Below are positions 1 through 11,220 of a stretch of DNA of 33,268 bases, one piece after another (the first letter of the stretch is position 1; every line of letters begins with the position of its first letter). The position numbers were made by a program, and so were the translations under genes. The notes below the pieces were generated by a model that ran no database searches, had not been told where the DNA came from, and worked only from the letters and a program-made list of their open reading frames with translations. The stretch comes from Ophiothrix spiculata (lineage: Eukaryota; Echinodermata; Ophiuroidea; Amphilepidida; Ophiotrichidae), in the NCBI GenBank assembly GCA_000969725.1, contig JXSR01S019181.1; one strand, 5' to 3'.

Positions 1-780
1 TATGCATGATGATGTGAGTTGGTGCCAGAAAAATAAAACTCAAATCTCAAATTCTGGATTAATAGTATTAATAACACGAGTTTGTCTTACAAGCTTGTCT
101 TACTGACTCCAGAAAGATTACATAAACTGAAAAAAAAAAAGAAATATTTCTTAGAAAAAAGCATATTAATTGGGTGGGTTGTAATGGTTTCTTTTTAGAA
201 TTCTATATGGAATGTAATGACAATTAATTCGACCAATGGCTAATATAACGTTCAACGTCTGCCATTAGTTTAATAGTCCTTATCTGTGCAAGAAATTGTA
301 ATTGCATTTTGAGAGTCGTTGAGTATCTTTGGAAAATATTCAATATTGATGAAGTGGATTTTATAAAGCAGAACGGGATTTTTATGCTACGATTGCAAGA
401 TTGCCCACTTTTTTGAATGACCATTGCCTTTGATTGCCTTGGAAGTGGTGGAAATAGTCCTTAAGTTATGTATGACAACTCGGTAAATCAAAAAGAAAAT
501 CCTGTTCGTATGTTCTCAGTGGATAATCTGTTGTAATGAATTTTTTCTATTGCAAACCGCAGTAAATGGTTGTGTAATATCAAAAAGGTCAAAATGTAAA
601 TTCTCTTTAGCGGGAAATAATATTCATATTAGTTCCTGTAATGAAAAAAGGTTAATTAAAGAATACACACGTGACCCAGAATGTTGTTATGGTCTAAACT
701 TAAAAAAACATAAGTGGTTTTGTGCTTTATTATGGTCTTTCGAGTGTAACAAGAGATGGGAGAATTTGAGAGCACTATTT
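1..780 (+). repeat. Older diverged copy of the segment at about 6727-7460
   Basis: This stretch aligns by eye, with many substitutions and indels, to about 6727-7460 and 22215-22830. Shared anchors include GCCATTAGTTTAATAGTCC (near 261; GCCATTAGTTCAATAGTCC in the younger copies) and GAGAGTCGTTGAGTATCTTT (near 311). It is clearly more diverged than the two 12-kb copies are from each other, so it is an older duplicate whose left end lies outside the window. The short open frames here (224-424 minus, 550-783 plus) have no recognisable domain and lie in frames disrupted in the paralogues. I see no gene. Confidence 0.75.
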
Positions 781-1839
781 TAAAACTTTTTCATTTAGCT
801 TGCAAAATGTCGTATGAAGGTAAAACTTACACTATCTTTGATAACACTGCCATGACTGTTAAACCTATAGTAAAAGTCATCAATGGGTTTTTGTTGTACA
901 TCGAAAGTTTTTTGTAAGTGATTGCCTCCTTTGAAATTGCTTCATGATAAGGAAGACATATTATCTTTGCGTGGTCATGTTTTCTGATATAGCCCTTGGA
1001 ATAGCCAATCGTATCGGGCCGTCGTAGCTATAATATTACAGCAATATCTTCAAGCTGGTGTTCTTTTTGTGAAAAAGAAAACAGATCACCCCTCTTGTTA
1101 TAAAAGTCATATAGTAAAAGGGGATACTTTAATCACTATGTAATCATTATTGTAAACCACGTGTGTATATTAAAATTAATGAACTATTCATCAATTACGT
1201 AGAGATGATCGTGTGTGTGCAAGCATAAAGGACAACCCAACTTATTCATGCTATTTGGGCAGACAAAAATGCTCGATCTTATCTATATATTTAAAAGCTC
1301 CAATGATGAAGGAAATGTCAGAACGTCAATTGATGTTTTATACACGCCATGACATGATTGATAAGATACAATTAAACTGGATACAACATAATTTCTTTTG
1401 TTACGGTAGTTTCATGAATCTAAACTCATAAAAATCCGTTAAAAACTTTAGTGATCTTTTTAAAATGTAAATAAAAAGCAACTTTAATAAGTAAAAAAGG
1501 GTAAGCAGCATCTATCTGTGGACGATTCCATTGTATATTCAATTTTGGTAATTTACTACTTAAGTGAGATCTACTAATGAATATTTAAATAAGAGTCTGG
1601 ATATATAATACTAAACATAACTCTTTCTTGTAAAAATCATGAGAAAAGTAACAATTTCATAACGTTAACAATGGATACAAAGGTCATCGCATTACAATGA
1701 ATGGCAACAGTCGTCATATTCTTTTAGAACTTGGTTAGTTATTTAAAACTTTGCATAATTATTTAGAAACAACAGTATTCATATCAAGTAAAACCAAATT
1801 TAGCATGTGATTGTTATTACTCTAAATTACTTTAAATGC
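781..1839. other. No gene seen; one small patch of older copy
   Basis: This is AT-rich sequence without a recognisable protein, RNA or inverted-repeat element. A patch at about 1105-1205 (TTGTAAACCACGTGT, then CATCAATTACGTA) resembles the start of the duplicated segment near 5600-5690. It is therefore a displaced piece of the same older copy. The open frame at 1213-1431 has no family resemblance I can recognise and is probably chance. Confidence 0.5.
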
Positions 1840-2465
1840 TTTTGGTAAACAATAATTTAAAATTGAACTAATTCTCTGTAGGATTTAAATGCGCAACAAG
1901 TAATAATTCTTAGTGACTTATTACTTTGCATAAAGATAGAAATATGTATATAGAACATTTTCCCTTTTTCCCATTAACATATCATTGATAATCTTTATTT
2001 TCAATTCTGGTGTAATATAAACTAAAAACAGTGGACCAATCACGTGGATGCTTACTGAGCAAGTGTTCATAAGACTACACACCCCTTCAGCTCTCCATAA
2101 CCAGCCATCCACGTGATTGGCCCACTGTTTTTAGTTTACATTAACCCACGCCTGGATAACTTGTGACACTTTTGAACAAACTCCTGACCTAAATGTTCGA
2201 AACACATAGATTACACAGAAACAAGATGATCTGATGGGCAATAAGAATATTACCCTATGGTCTCAAAACGCAGATACAAAGTCACAAAGTCCGATGCATA
2301 TCCTTAGGTGTCTATGCTGACTAGAATGTAATTTTCAAGAAATTAATTTTTGATTCGTGGCCAGTAGATTTTGTTTGTTATTGTTTAAAGGTCCTATAAA
2401 AAAAGCCATCAAACCTACCCAGATATAATGTACTCGGATGAAAAACTACCATGTGATTCATTTTA
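1840..2465 (+). repeat. Discontinuous pieces of the older third copy
   Basis: Two pieces align to the duplicated segment. About 1840-1925 (CTCTGTAGGATT) matches about 7530-7605. About 2185-2465 (TGACCTAAATGTTCG, then AAACTACCATGTGATTCA) matches about 6160-6295. A hairpin element at 2012-2144 lies between them. The order of pieces differs from the younger copies, so the old copy has been rearranged or heavily deleted. Confidence 0.55.
2012..2144. mobile_element. Hairpin MITE with about 39-bp terminal inverted repeats
   Basis: Positions 2012-2050 and 2106-2144 form an imperfect inverted repeat of about 39 bp. The core is AAACTAAAAACAGTGG, then CCAATCACGTGGATG on the left, mirrored on the right, with a central spacer of about 55 bp. 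The whole unit is about 135 bp, typical of a small non-autonomous DNA transposon. Target-site duplications are not clear because the flanks are decayed. The superfamily is unknown. Confidence 0.65.
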
Positions 2466-2592
2466 TGTAGAATATATGTTTTTGCTATTGCGGTGTTTAT
2501 ATTTTAATGTCAAAATTGTAAAATTGTTGTAATTCAGCTGCTTTTTGCTGCAATGACAGTTGTTAATAAACCTTTAATGAAATGAAATGAAG
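2466..2592 (+). mobile_element. 3' tail of a truncated LINE or SINE (plus strand)
   Basis: The stretch ends with AATAAA at 2565-2570 followed by a short tandem ATGAA-type repeat (about 2577-2592). This is the arrangement seen at the 3' ends of many CR1-, RTE- or L2-like retroposons. It directly follows a piece of the older duplicated segment, which fits an insertion. No coding remnant is visible, so the family is undetermined. The left boundary is a guess. Confidence 0.4.
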
Positions 2593-2761
2593 TATGATGT
2601 ATCTAAAAGCGCCAATTCTGGACTAAGTAATTAGACCCTTGAAGTATTTTGGTTGAATTGCCTTTACAGTTTAAACAATGAAATTAATATTTTTGAAAGA
2701 GAATACGTTATTCTATATTTCTTGGAATAGATCATTTAATCTGACCGGTGTTGCTTATAAC

Positions 2762-3475
2762 ATATGTAATCTTGTAATCTTTATTTCCATAAAACTCTAC
2801 ATCAAAATGACATATATAAAACAAAACAAACAAAATAAGACCTGTTAATTGCCTACCCCTGATACATTTAACAAAACAATACTACGATAATAAAAATATA
2901 TAAGACGATCTGGCCACAACCATACGAGACAAAACAGGAACGAGTTGCTCAAAAAATCAGATTATTTATATTTTCCCATCAAATGATTTTTAAGTTGACT
3001 GCGAAAATTGTGTAATGATTTTGCAGATTTTATTGTTTTAGAAAGAGAGTTCCAAAGAATCAGGCCTTGTGTTCTTAAATATTGATCAGAAAAGACCCTT
3101 CTGTGTTTAGTTAAATTAAAATCATTAAGGTGCCTTGTCGGATAGTTGTGAATTTTAGAACGTCTCTTTAAAAAATCATTAAAAGCTACAGGAAGATCAT
3201 TGATAGTAAATTTATACTTAAAAAACCAAAGCTCCATATTGAATACATATCATGAACAGTGAGAATATTCAGCTTATCAAAAAGAGAATTCGTGTGGCTT
3301 CTGTAGTGGGTATGAGAGATGGTTCTTATTGACCATTTTTGAAGCTTTATTAGCTTATCCAAATAATATTTGCAAGTATAACCCATAGTAACAACTGTCA
3401 ATACGTTTGTACGTTTGTAGGAGTCATTTGGTGATACGAATCTATTATCACCATTTTCAAATTTATCCATCTCAG
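2762..3475 (-). pseudogene. 5'-truncated LINE, C-terminal region of ORF2 (reverse transcriptase protein), minus strand
   Basis: The minus strand encodes two overlapping pieces of one protein. About 3470-3232 carries KLQKWSIRTISHTHYRSHT. About 3237-2962 carries PTRHLNDFNL, the RVFSDQ block and LWNSLSKTIKS, ending LMGKYK. A frameshift near 3232 separates them. These blocks match the C-terminal region following the reverse transcriptase of non-LTR elements (the same blocks occur, better preserved, at 28826-29272). Downstream on the minus strand are about 200 bp of 3' UTR, AATAAA (TTTATT at 2780-2785 on plus) and a GATTACAAGATTACA tail (2765-2779), which defines the 3' end. The endonuclease and catalytic RT domains are absent, so the copy is dead. 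The clade (CR1, Jockey or similar) is not determined. Confidence 0.85.
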
Positions 3476-3603
3476 TAGAATGTTTTGCTATTATGTTTTA
3501 ATTAATATCATTAAAATTTGATATTAATATCATTATATGCTTTCTGTACTTAAATACAAACGTAAATAATTATCTGATGAGTTTCTTTTGCTTGGAGAAA
3601 ATA

Positions 3604-4605
3604 CAGGGTGTATCAAAAAGAACATTGCTTCCAATTCCAAAAAGTACAATGCATTTAAAAATGGAAAATTAAAAATGGTGAATAAAATCAGTTGCGCACA
3701 GGTTTATATGCTTCAACTTTTGTATTTTGGAGTTTAGGTAACTGTTTTCACGATAAAGAATAACAAATCAGGCGAGACTTTTCAATAATTAAAGGTCAGT
3801 CCTTTTCCATTTGGTCTTGAAATGACAGTTTATGTGTTACATGGAAACATTGGTAATGCAGACGCAGATCTATGTGCCATCGGAGTTATCAAATTGTACT
3901 GAGTAATGCCCGTTTTTTCGTCATCTTTCTTGAAAACTAACACGGTGACTCCATTTTTTTATTTCAGTATTTTAAAGTGCGCAAAAAATGCTTTAACATA
4001 TGTAAAAATTACAAAAATCAATGGAGCATTTACTATTTTAAAAGCACATAATGATCGACTTTTTGGAGCTTTCCCTATACTTTGTGTGGTAAATCGAGTG
4101 GATTTTGGGGAAAATATGTACTTTTTGAAATGTCTGTATCGCAAAAACGAGTACGGTGACCTATTTATTTTATTTTAAATTCGTTATTAGCACAAATAAA
4201 TCTACCAAATACTATTTTTTAAGGAAATCAATGGAAATTTTGCATCTCTGAGAAAACCCCTTAAGCCAAACACATTCACATATAAATCAGCATCCTTTGA
4301 TCCTCAAAGCAAATTATCACAAAGGTGTCACATTTTAGTTACAGGAGCTCTGATCGGACATGAACTTACTTTCACAATTCAGCCGTTTTTGTAAAGGAGG
4401 AAAAAAAAAACAAGGATCATTAGTAATTTTCATTGACTTTGAACAACTGGTTTTATTTACAATTTACAAAACTAGCCATTTACTTTGTATATGACGAATA
4501 CAACGGCCTATTGTACTTAGAAAAATAAAATTTATTTACAGAACGGGGCATTCTCTTTGAATTAGAAGCACCTAACTGACTGTAAACTTTTTTTGATACA
4601 CCTTG
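3604..4605. mobile_element. About 1 kb non-autonomous Tc1/mariner-like element
   Basis: The left end reads TA then CAGGGTGTATCAAAAA at 3604. The right end read inward on the minus strand is CAAGGTGTATCAAAAA, ending at 4605. This gives terminal inverted repeats of about 16-17 bp. The left flank TA (3602-3603) faces CA (4606-4607) on the right, read as a decayed TA duplication. The TIR sequence and TA target fit the Tc1/mariner superfamily (inference). Two short overlapping frames inside (3906-4178 plus, 3959-4144 minus) are not transposase-like: no DDE/D block or helix-turn-helix is visible. The element is about 1.0 kb and appears to be a deletion derivative. Confidence 0.7.
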
Positions 4606-4639
4606 CATTATGATTGTTTGTAGAAAATAATTAAATGTC

Positions 4640-4990
4640 TATATTTTGTGAAATTTACAGTTAGGAAGATTAAATTTGACATTAGCATTGCGTTAGTTAC
4701 TTGCTTCACGCCTGGAGACATTACTTTATAGGCCTGTGATTCTTACGGTTCATCTTTAAGTGTTTCGTTTAGGCACATTAGTAAAAGATGTTATGATTAT
4801 CTCCTAATTTGTCTTTGGGACATTAGATCAATATTATTTTGTTGCTCCTACTTGAAGATAATGGATTTGGAGATGCTACAGTAGTTGACGTAACATGATT
4901 TATCAGAGAGGAATAATAAACTCAAGCACTTTTATATCAGTAAAACAATGACCATTATGATCAGATCGGTACGTCATAATATAAACCCAT
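4640..4990 (+). repeat. Dispersed repeat D, copy 1 of 4
   Basis: It shares long blocks with about 14010-14384, 28430-28790 and, inverted, 19100-19545. Anchors are TGTTATGATTATCTCCTA, TTGTCTTTGGGACATTAGA, GCTCCTACTTGAAG and GTTGACGTAACATGA. This copy and the inverted one continue about 100 bp beyond the last anchor (CTCAAGC, then AACAATGACCAT), where the two tandem copies are interrupted. No coding potential or TIR is evident. It is an unclassified low-copy repeat. Confidence 0.7.
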
Positions 4991-5517
4991 AGGTAAGACA
5001 ATGTTATATTATACAAAAAAAGTCTAAATATAAACAGAGTTAACTGATATACAAACCATCAAAGAGCACTAATTTACTGTGTCTCCAATACTACATTCCC
5101 CGTCTGACACCGTGAATGGGATGCAAAAATCCATTTACGGTTCAAATAATGTGCATGTTCTAAGATGAATTAATATTGAGTGTTTATATAATATGTAATT
5201 ATAAAAATCATACAGATCACAGAACTTCGTAAAACATACGATTTTTTATTTTTTAAACAAACTGTGACTTTGAAATACCAAGGCGTTCAAAAATGTAGAT
5301 GATGGTGAATTTAGGAAAATACTACTTAATTGATAATATATAGTAAAACAATGTTCAAAATAAGTATTCTATTTGTAAACTGTAAACAGGGTGATTGCAA
5401 ATAAATAAAATAATCAGCAACAACAATAACAAAAAGTACTCATAACAAACAAAAATGTCAATCATAGGGACAGAATGATAAAGTCATGTATCCGACAAGC
5501 TGGTACGTGCTCATTTT
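4991..5517. other. No gene or repeat recognised
   Basis: This is AT-rich unique-looking sequence between repeat D and the left boundary of the 12-kb duplication. I see no coding frame, hairpin or transposon end. Confidence 0.5.
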
Positions 5518-6461
5518 TAGGAAAAAAGCACAGAATCATCTTTAAGCTTTGGAGACAACCCATCCCTCTACTTATGGTTAGTTATATTCTACTGAAAGAG
5601 TACATTTTTAATCACCACTTAATTATTAAATTGTAAACCACGTCTTGGTATATCAAATGATCTATTGATGAATTACGTACACTGTTAGAAATATCCGTAA
5701 TTTTACGTTGCTCGTAATCTAAATTCATCCATAAAAATAAAGGTAAAGCTGTATTCAAACGTCATTTCATGTACTAACATTCAAAGTATCACAGCTGTTA
5801 GGGGTGAAATTATTTTCGTCTCCTCATACTGAAAACGTGCTTAAGAAAACGAACTCAAGTTTTCTAGTAAACACCGTGGATTAATCCTTACCCTCCTACG
5901 TCATAGACGGCGGATAGATGGGTACGAAATTGCTGCCGAGGCAGGCAATGCTCCGTGCTTGCCATAGCTGGACATTGGATCGGGATGCCGGAGGTCAGGG
6001 GAAAACAGAAATTTTGTTATGACGTATACGGACTTTTTCAACGTGCGAGAGTTAGGGTCAATATAGTGTAATCATAGGGTTTAGTAAATTTGTGACTTTA
6101 GTCAAATGTACTTATACATACTTGCAAGCAAATAATGAATACCTTTAAACATGTTATTGACCTCCAAAATGTTCGATATACATGTATAACAGAAACAAGA
6201 AATCAAAATACCATGATCTTATGGACGATATGAAAAACCTAGATAATGTTCTTCAAGCAAAGTCAAATTTGAATAAACTACCATGCGACCCAGAAAGTAA
6301 TATGTAACTTTGCATAAGCTATATGATGTTGCTTATACACTTGCAACAACTTATATATGTCTTAATGACTCCAGTCACATTTACTAATAGTGCTAAGATC
6401 TTGATTATCAGGTGAAAAGTTAAGTGTGGGGTTAAAAAGGCATTCTGTTAAGTTGTGCATA

Positions 6462-6549
6462 CATACATACAACCAGCATTTATTTGGCGCCTTTCCAAAC
6501 GAGATCAAAGCGCCCTAAAAAAAAAAAAAAAAAAAACTTGACATATATA
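6462..6549 (+). mobile_element. Short poly(A)-tailed retroposon, copy-1 specific
   Basis: Copy 2 reads straight through this site (about 21560-21580) without it. The insert starts with a CATA-type microsatellite, contains CATTTATTTGGCGCC and CAAAGCGCCCT, and has an uninterrupted run of 20 A at 6517-6536, followed by a short ACTTGACATATAT stretch. Flanks AAGTTGTGCA (left) and AAGTTGGTGCA (right) look like an imperfect target-site duplication. A T(A/T)TTTGGCGCCTTT...AAAGCGC motif is common in SINE or LINE tails of marine animals (general recollection, not searched). The pure A run suggests recent insertion or ongoing slippage. Confidence 0.6.
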
Positions 6550-9159
6550 AGTTGGTGCAACATATTTTAAATAAAAAGCAATACTGTGTAGAATGCTGTT
6601 GTTTAGTATTTCATGGTGAGTTGTATCGCAAAATTACAATGTGCAATGGAAAAAGTTTTTAATAATCGAAAAGTGAGTGACAAATGTTACTCAAAAATAT
6701 GCGTCGCTGGTACATAATGAAGCTATGATGCACCATGATATGCGTTGCTGCCAGAATCTGAAATTCTTAATTGATAGTATTTACAACACAAATATATCTT
6801 ACTAACTTCAGCTAGGCTATATCAAACAGAATAAAAGAACATTTATGTCAGAAAAGCATTCTAGTTTGGCTGTAAAGGTTTCTTTTTAGAACTCTTTACT
6901 GAATATAAAGAAAATCCAACGTTCAGCGACTGCCATTAGTTCAATAGTCCTTATCTCGGCAAGAAATTGTAATTGCTTTTTGAGAGTCGTTGAGTATCTT
7001 TGGAAACAAATCAATTTTGATGAAATGGGTTTTGTCAAGCAGAACGGTTTTTATATGCTACGATTGAAAGATTGCCTATTTCTTAAATGACCACTGTTTT
7101 GATTGCCTTGGAAGTAATGGAAGTAGTTCTTTAGTTATGTGGCACAACTTCTTAAATCAAATAGAAAATTTAACTGAATGTTCTTGCAGATAACGCGTTG
7201 TAGGTAATGCGTTGTTTTAAATGCAAACCGAGGTAAATTGACGTTTAAGATCAAAAAGAGGTCAGAACATAAGTAAATTATGTTTCTAATATTCCATCGA
7301 AAAAGAATACTAATTTTAATTTCTGCAATGTGCAATGAAAAAAAAATAATTCAGAACGATTTTATTGCCTTTAACCTTACACACAAGTGATTTTGGAATT
7401 TGAACTAAGGTTATTATGGGTCAAGTCTCTCTGTAACTCATTTTGCATAAGATGGGGCATTTAATAACAATTTGATTATTATTTCTGTTAAAATAATTCA
7501 ACTTAGATTTATTACGCAACTTGACAATAAATCGAAACTGAACTTCGCTGTAGGAACCGAATACGAAATACTCATACAATCTTAGTAATTACTTATCACT
7601 TTGTAACTCCAACAAAGCAATTGTTTTGGAGATGTAATATTTTTTTAATTGTCCATAATATAATATTATCTCATGTGTATTTTTATTGCATTTTGTCTTT
7701 TTGATTATTGTTTTGTTCAATATGATAAGAATCCGGTTTATTTTGAAATTTTCCAAATGGCTTATAGTTGAAATCTATGACTTGACGCATAATTCCAAAT
7801 TGTACGCATAATCGATTTTGCATTTGCTTCTATAGACTATCTAGCACCCACACAACGAGTTAGGGGATCGAGAACGATCTTACTCTCTTTCGAATTTTAC
7901 AATATAATGTATCTTTATATAGGCAGCGGGTAGTTGTTTCTGAATTCATCGTTTATTCTTTATTGATCTCATCATTAAGCCTGTTTTGAAGCATTCAGTT
8001 ACATTTAGTAATTACAGTGACGCATACTTTTCAACCTGGAACAATTACTTAACTTCAATACACATGTCACATGTTGTGTGTTTATTTTGTTTATCAAAAC
8101 AGAAACAAAGTAAATAACATTTGATATATGCAAAATAACTTAATATTGATATAACAATATAATAGCGTGGACAATTTATATAGTAAGCTTTCTATGGGCA
8201 ATAGGTTGTACCTTTTAAAACCTCTTTTTTTTTCAAAATAAATCTATTTTCGAAATACACCCTAGATATAAAAATGAATATGTGAAAAAAATTGTTCAAT
8301 TACTTGAATCATTGTTAAAAAATATTAGCAACGATAGAAAATCACAAGAAGAACATTTTCAAGTGCCTATTATTGGTATTTTTGTTACTTTTTATCATCC
8401 ATTATCTCTTTTCCAGTGTATCCCATGGATACAAGGCCTGCTTAACGCTAGGGTAGACCCACAACTGGTATAAACTATTTTTGTACTCTAACTATCTAAT
8501 TGTATAAACCATATAAAAGTATACATTTCTGAAGCAAATTGTTTATGTCGAACAGCTACTACATACCAAACAAGAAATATCATATTAGTCTAAGAAGATC
8601 AGGAGGATACTGATGCAATGAAACATACTGGGATTTTAAAGATGTTAACATCAATTGACACCATTGATGTACTGATATTATAGCGCGACATCCTTCATAT
8701 AGAATTGATCTGTTTTATGAGAGGGGAAATTCATCTCATAGTTTTTGTCATAGTATAGAAAAGATTTTGTCGCCAGGAGTCTTTGTAGTGGCCATAGTTT
8801 CTATCGTTTCCACTTAGATCGCATTGTTGCAATATCAGTACTTACATTATATTGTACGTCAGTTATTTCATCATTTCAGACCACTATCATACTAATCGAA
8901 AATAGTCTGACTCACATGTCGTCATGCTAACAAAATAACTGCCTATCTAACATTTTGACAAAATTGCGAATAATAAGAAAAACGGTCTATTATTATAGTT
9001 GGTTACCCTCTTTTGCCTGTATAATAACTTTATGATACGAAGCAAATACTATACCTGTGTTTACATGTCTGAAAAAGTATTACGTAACCATTAAAAATTA
9101 CCTAGACAATTGAATAAACATGATAAATTGAGATAGGAAATTATATAAATAACATTGTG
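6550..9159. other. Duplicated non-coding stretch, no gene seen
   Basis: This is the body of copy 1, matched by about 21575-24540 in copy 2. The open frames 7135-7335 (minus) and 8282-8473 (plus) are not supported as genes. The first survives in copy 2 (22566-22763) with scattered replacements and a length change, and the second is broken there by indels near 23780. No RNA gene or transposon ends were recognised. Confidence 0.6.
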
Positions 9160-9290
9160 TGAGATAGGCAGGAATATTATGTGATATGTCTGCCTAACAG
9201 ACAAAGTGTTACGAGATAGTCAAGAATAATAAGTGATATTTTTGCCTAACCGACAAAGTGTTATGAGATAGATAGGAATATACATTTATT
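9160..9290 (+). repeat. 52-bp tandem repeat, about 2.5 units
   Basis: GTGATAT recurs at 9181 and 9233 (period 52) within units of the form GAGATAGnCAGGAATA, GTGATAT, CTGCCTAAC, GACAAAGTGTT. A partial third unit ends near 9290. In copy 2 the same array (about 24525-24935) has been split by a SINE and by a foldback element. Confidence 0.75.
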
Positions 9291-10578
9291 AAAAGTTAGA
9301 TAGGCAATTCTATTCTCAACGAGTCGCAGATTTGGGTTAGGCAATTTTCATTTTAACTTTGCAGAACAAGTTCAAGGTCATATACATTATTTCTATATAC
9401 TCGCAGCAGGTGTCCCATAATCTAAAGAGCTGATTTATTCCAAAATCTCAATTTCGTCAAAATGTTAGATAGGCAATAATATTATTTGGGTGACGATGTG
9501 TTACTTAAGATACCGTAGTACTTAGAAGTGTTACGTGTTATTTCACACAGTTTTTGTGTAAAGGCACATCTCGCATGAAATTCAACTGGACATGTACTGC
9601 CTTTTTTCAATATCAAATAACGTTCAATAAGCATGAGAAGGGTCAGATTTAGATGTTATATATTTATGGCTTTGTGTTCCTGCAGATTATTTTTCTCTCT
9701 TCATATTGTATCGACGAAGTACAAAATATTCTGTAGAATGTGTTCATTGATAATCAACAGTCATGCGATTTTTAAATTATTATTCAAATTCTTTTAAATG
9801 GTATGTAAATAAATGCAGGTGATCTAAGGAATCCAAAACCGTTTGAAATTTCCAAATCTGACCATCCGTTGCATAGTTATGAAGGTTTTTGTATCGCTAT
9901 TTTAATTAATTTTGGAAAACATAGGTCAGGGGATAAACCATTTACTTTCTTTATTGTAGGCTAGCAAGGCGCCATGCCATTAATAGATACAGCACTAGTT
10001 AATATTACACATACATGAGGAGTTATTTTGCACCAACATTATGTGCGGGTTATTTAATGATGATTAGTTTTGCATGATTGAGGGTTGATCAACACTTAAT
10101 TTGGGCGGGTTTGCAAGCAGAGAACAGGTGAAAAATATTCATCCAAATTGATGCTGCGTGTTGTTAAATGACATTTTAATAAGCAGATATATTTAAAAAA
10201 AAATCTTAAGTTGTAGGCAACTGTTTTTTTTAAGCCTTCACTTCCAAAAGGAAAAAGGACAATTTTTCAAAATTCAATAACCCTGCAACCACATATCAGA
10301 ATTCTTTCCTACAAACGGGTAGATGTGCTTTCGCAAAATCATCATTTTCACGATAACTTATTCCCGGATAAAAATGTTCAATCACATAGCGCGGAATTCA
10401 AAAAAAAACTCAGAAAAAGTGTCTAGAAACATTCGATTTAAGTGTCAAAAAACTGAACTACCAAGCCTAGTTAAAGTCACGCCTGCTTGAATGTGAGCTT
10501 ATGTGTTATGTGTATGTGGGTCAGAGGTGTGAAATATCAACGTTCACTCAACAGGTGATGGATGAGTGAAATATCTGG
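9291..10578. other. Duplicated non-coding stretch, no gene seen
   Basis: AT-rich sequence collinear with about 25405-26660 in copy 2. It contains a few further GATAGGCAAT words resembling the neighbouring 52-bp repeat but no periodic array. No coding region or transposon end was found. Confidence 0.55.
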
Positions 10579-11000
10579 TGAGGGTATTTTTTTAATTCAT
10601 TACGTACATTAAAATTTTCTCGGAGATATATACCCAATATACTTAATTCCTGAAACGATAAAAAAGTATTCACTAGCACATATATTGCGCACGTGAGGGT
10701 ATTGTTTTTCATGTAGATTTAAATTTTCTCGGAGATAATATATACCCAATATACCTAATTCATCAAACGAAATGAAAATCAGCTTTTAATTGACACATAT
10801 ATTGCGCACGTGAGGGTATTTCTTTGATTCATTACGTACATTAAAATTTTCTCGGAGATATATACCCAATATACCTAATTACGAAATAAACAGCAGCCTT
10901 TCACGGCACATATATTGCGCACGAGAGGGTATTGTTTGTTTGTTTGTTTTTAATTCATAACTTACCGGTATATTAAAATGTTCTCGGAGATATATACCCA
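10579..11000 (+). repeat. About 114-bp minisatellite, four units (copy 1)
   Basis: Unit starts at GTGAGGGTATT lie at 10579, 10693, 10810 and 10923 (GAGAGGGTATT), giving periods of 114, 117 and 113 bp. Each unit carries three well-kept blocks: ATATATTGCGCACGTGAGGG (CACGTG core; absent in the first partial unit), TTACGTACATTAAAATTTTC, and TCGGAGATATATACCCA followed by ATATACCTAATTCC in most units. The segments between blocks vary more. The last unit also gained a (GTTT)n run near 10936. The same array is in copy 2. Confidence 0.85.
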
Positions 11001-11220
11001 TCTAAACGGGTTGCAAATGTTCTTATTGTTTCACATCTATCATGACTGTGTTAATGACGATTCAGACGGCGGTATTAACTGATTATCTCGTCACCTGCAT
11101 TTTAGCAGTGGATGATAAAATTTCAACAGCTGTGAAAAAACTGCTATAGGCGGCATCATACAAATACGTCATTTTTTAAATTATCCGTTTTATTCAATAG
11201 CATTTGTAAGCACATGTTGC

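Noticed and set aside
3906-4178. 90-codon frame inside the 1-kb mariner-like element as a transposase remnant
   Set aside because: No helix-turn-helix or DDE/D signature is visible, and an equally long frame exists on the opposite strand; it looks like chance.
7135-7335. 66-codon minus-strand frame also seen at 22566-22763
   Set aside because: It is retained only because the copies are recent duplicates. Changes between them fall on all codon positions with a length change, and the third copy at the left edge does not preserve the frame.
10579-11000. CRISPR-like array, because of repeated blocks with variable stretches between
   Set aside because: The unit is about 114 bp with gradual divergence along its whole length, the context is eukaryotic, and there are no unique spacers or cas genes.
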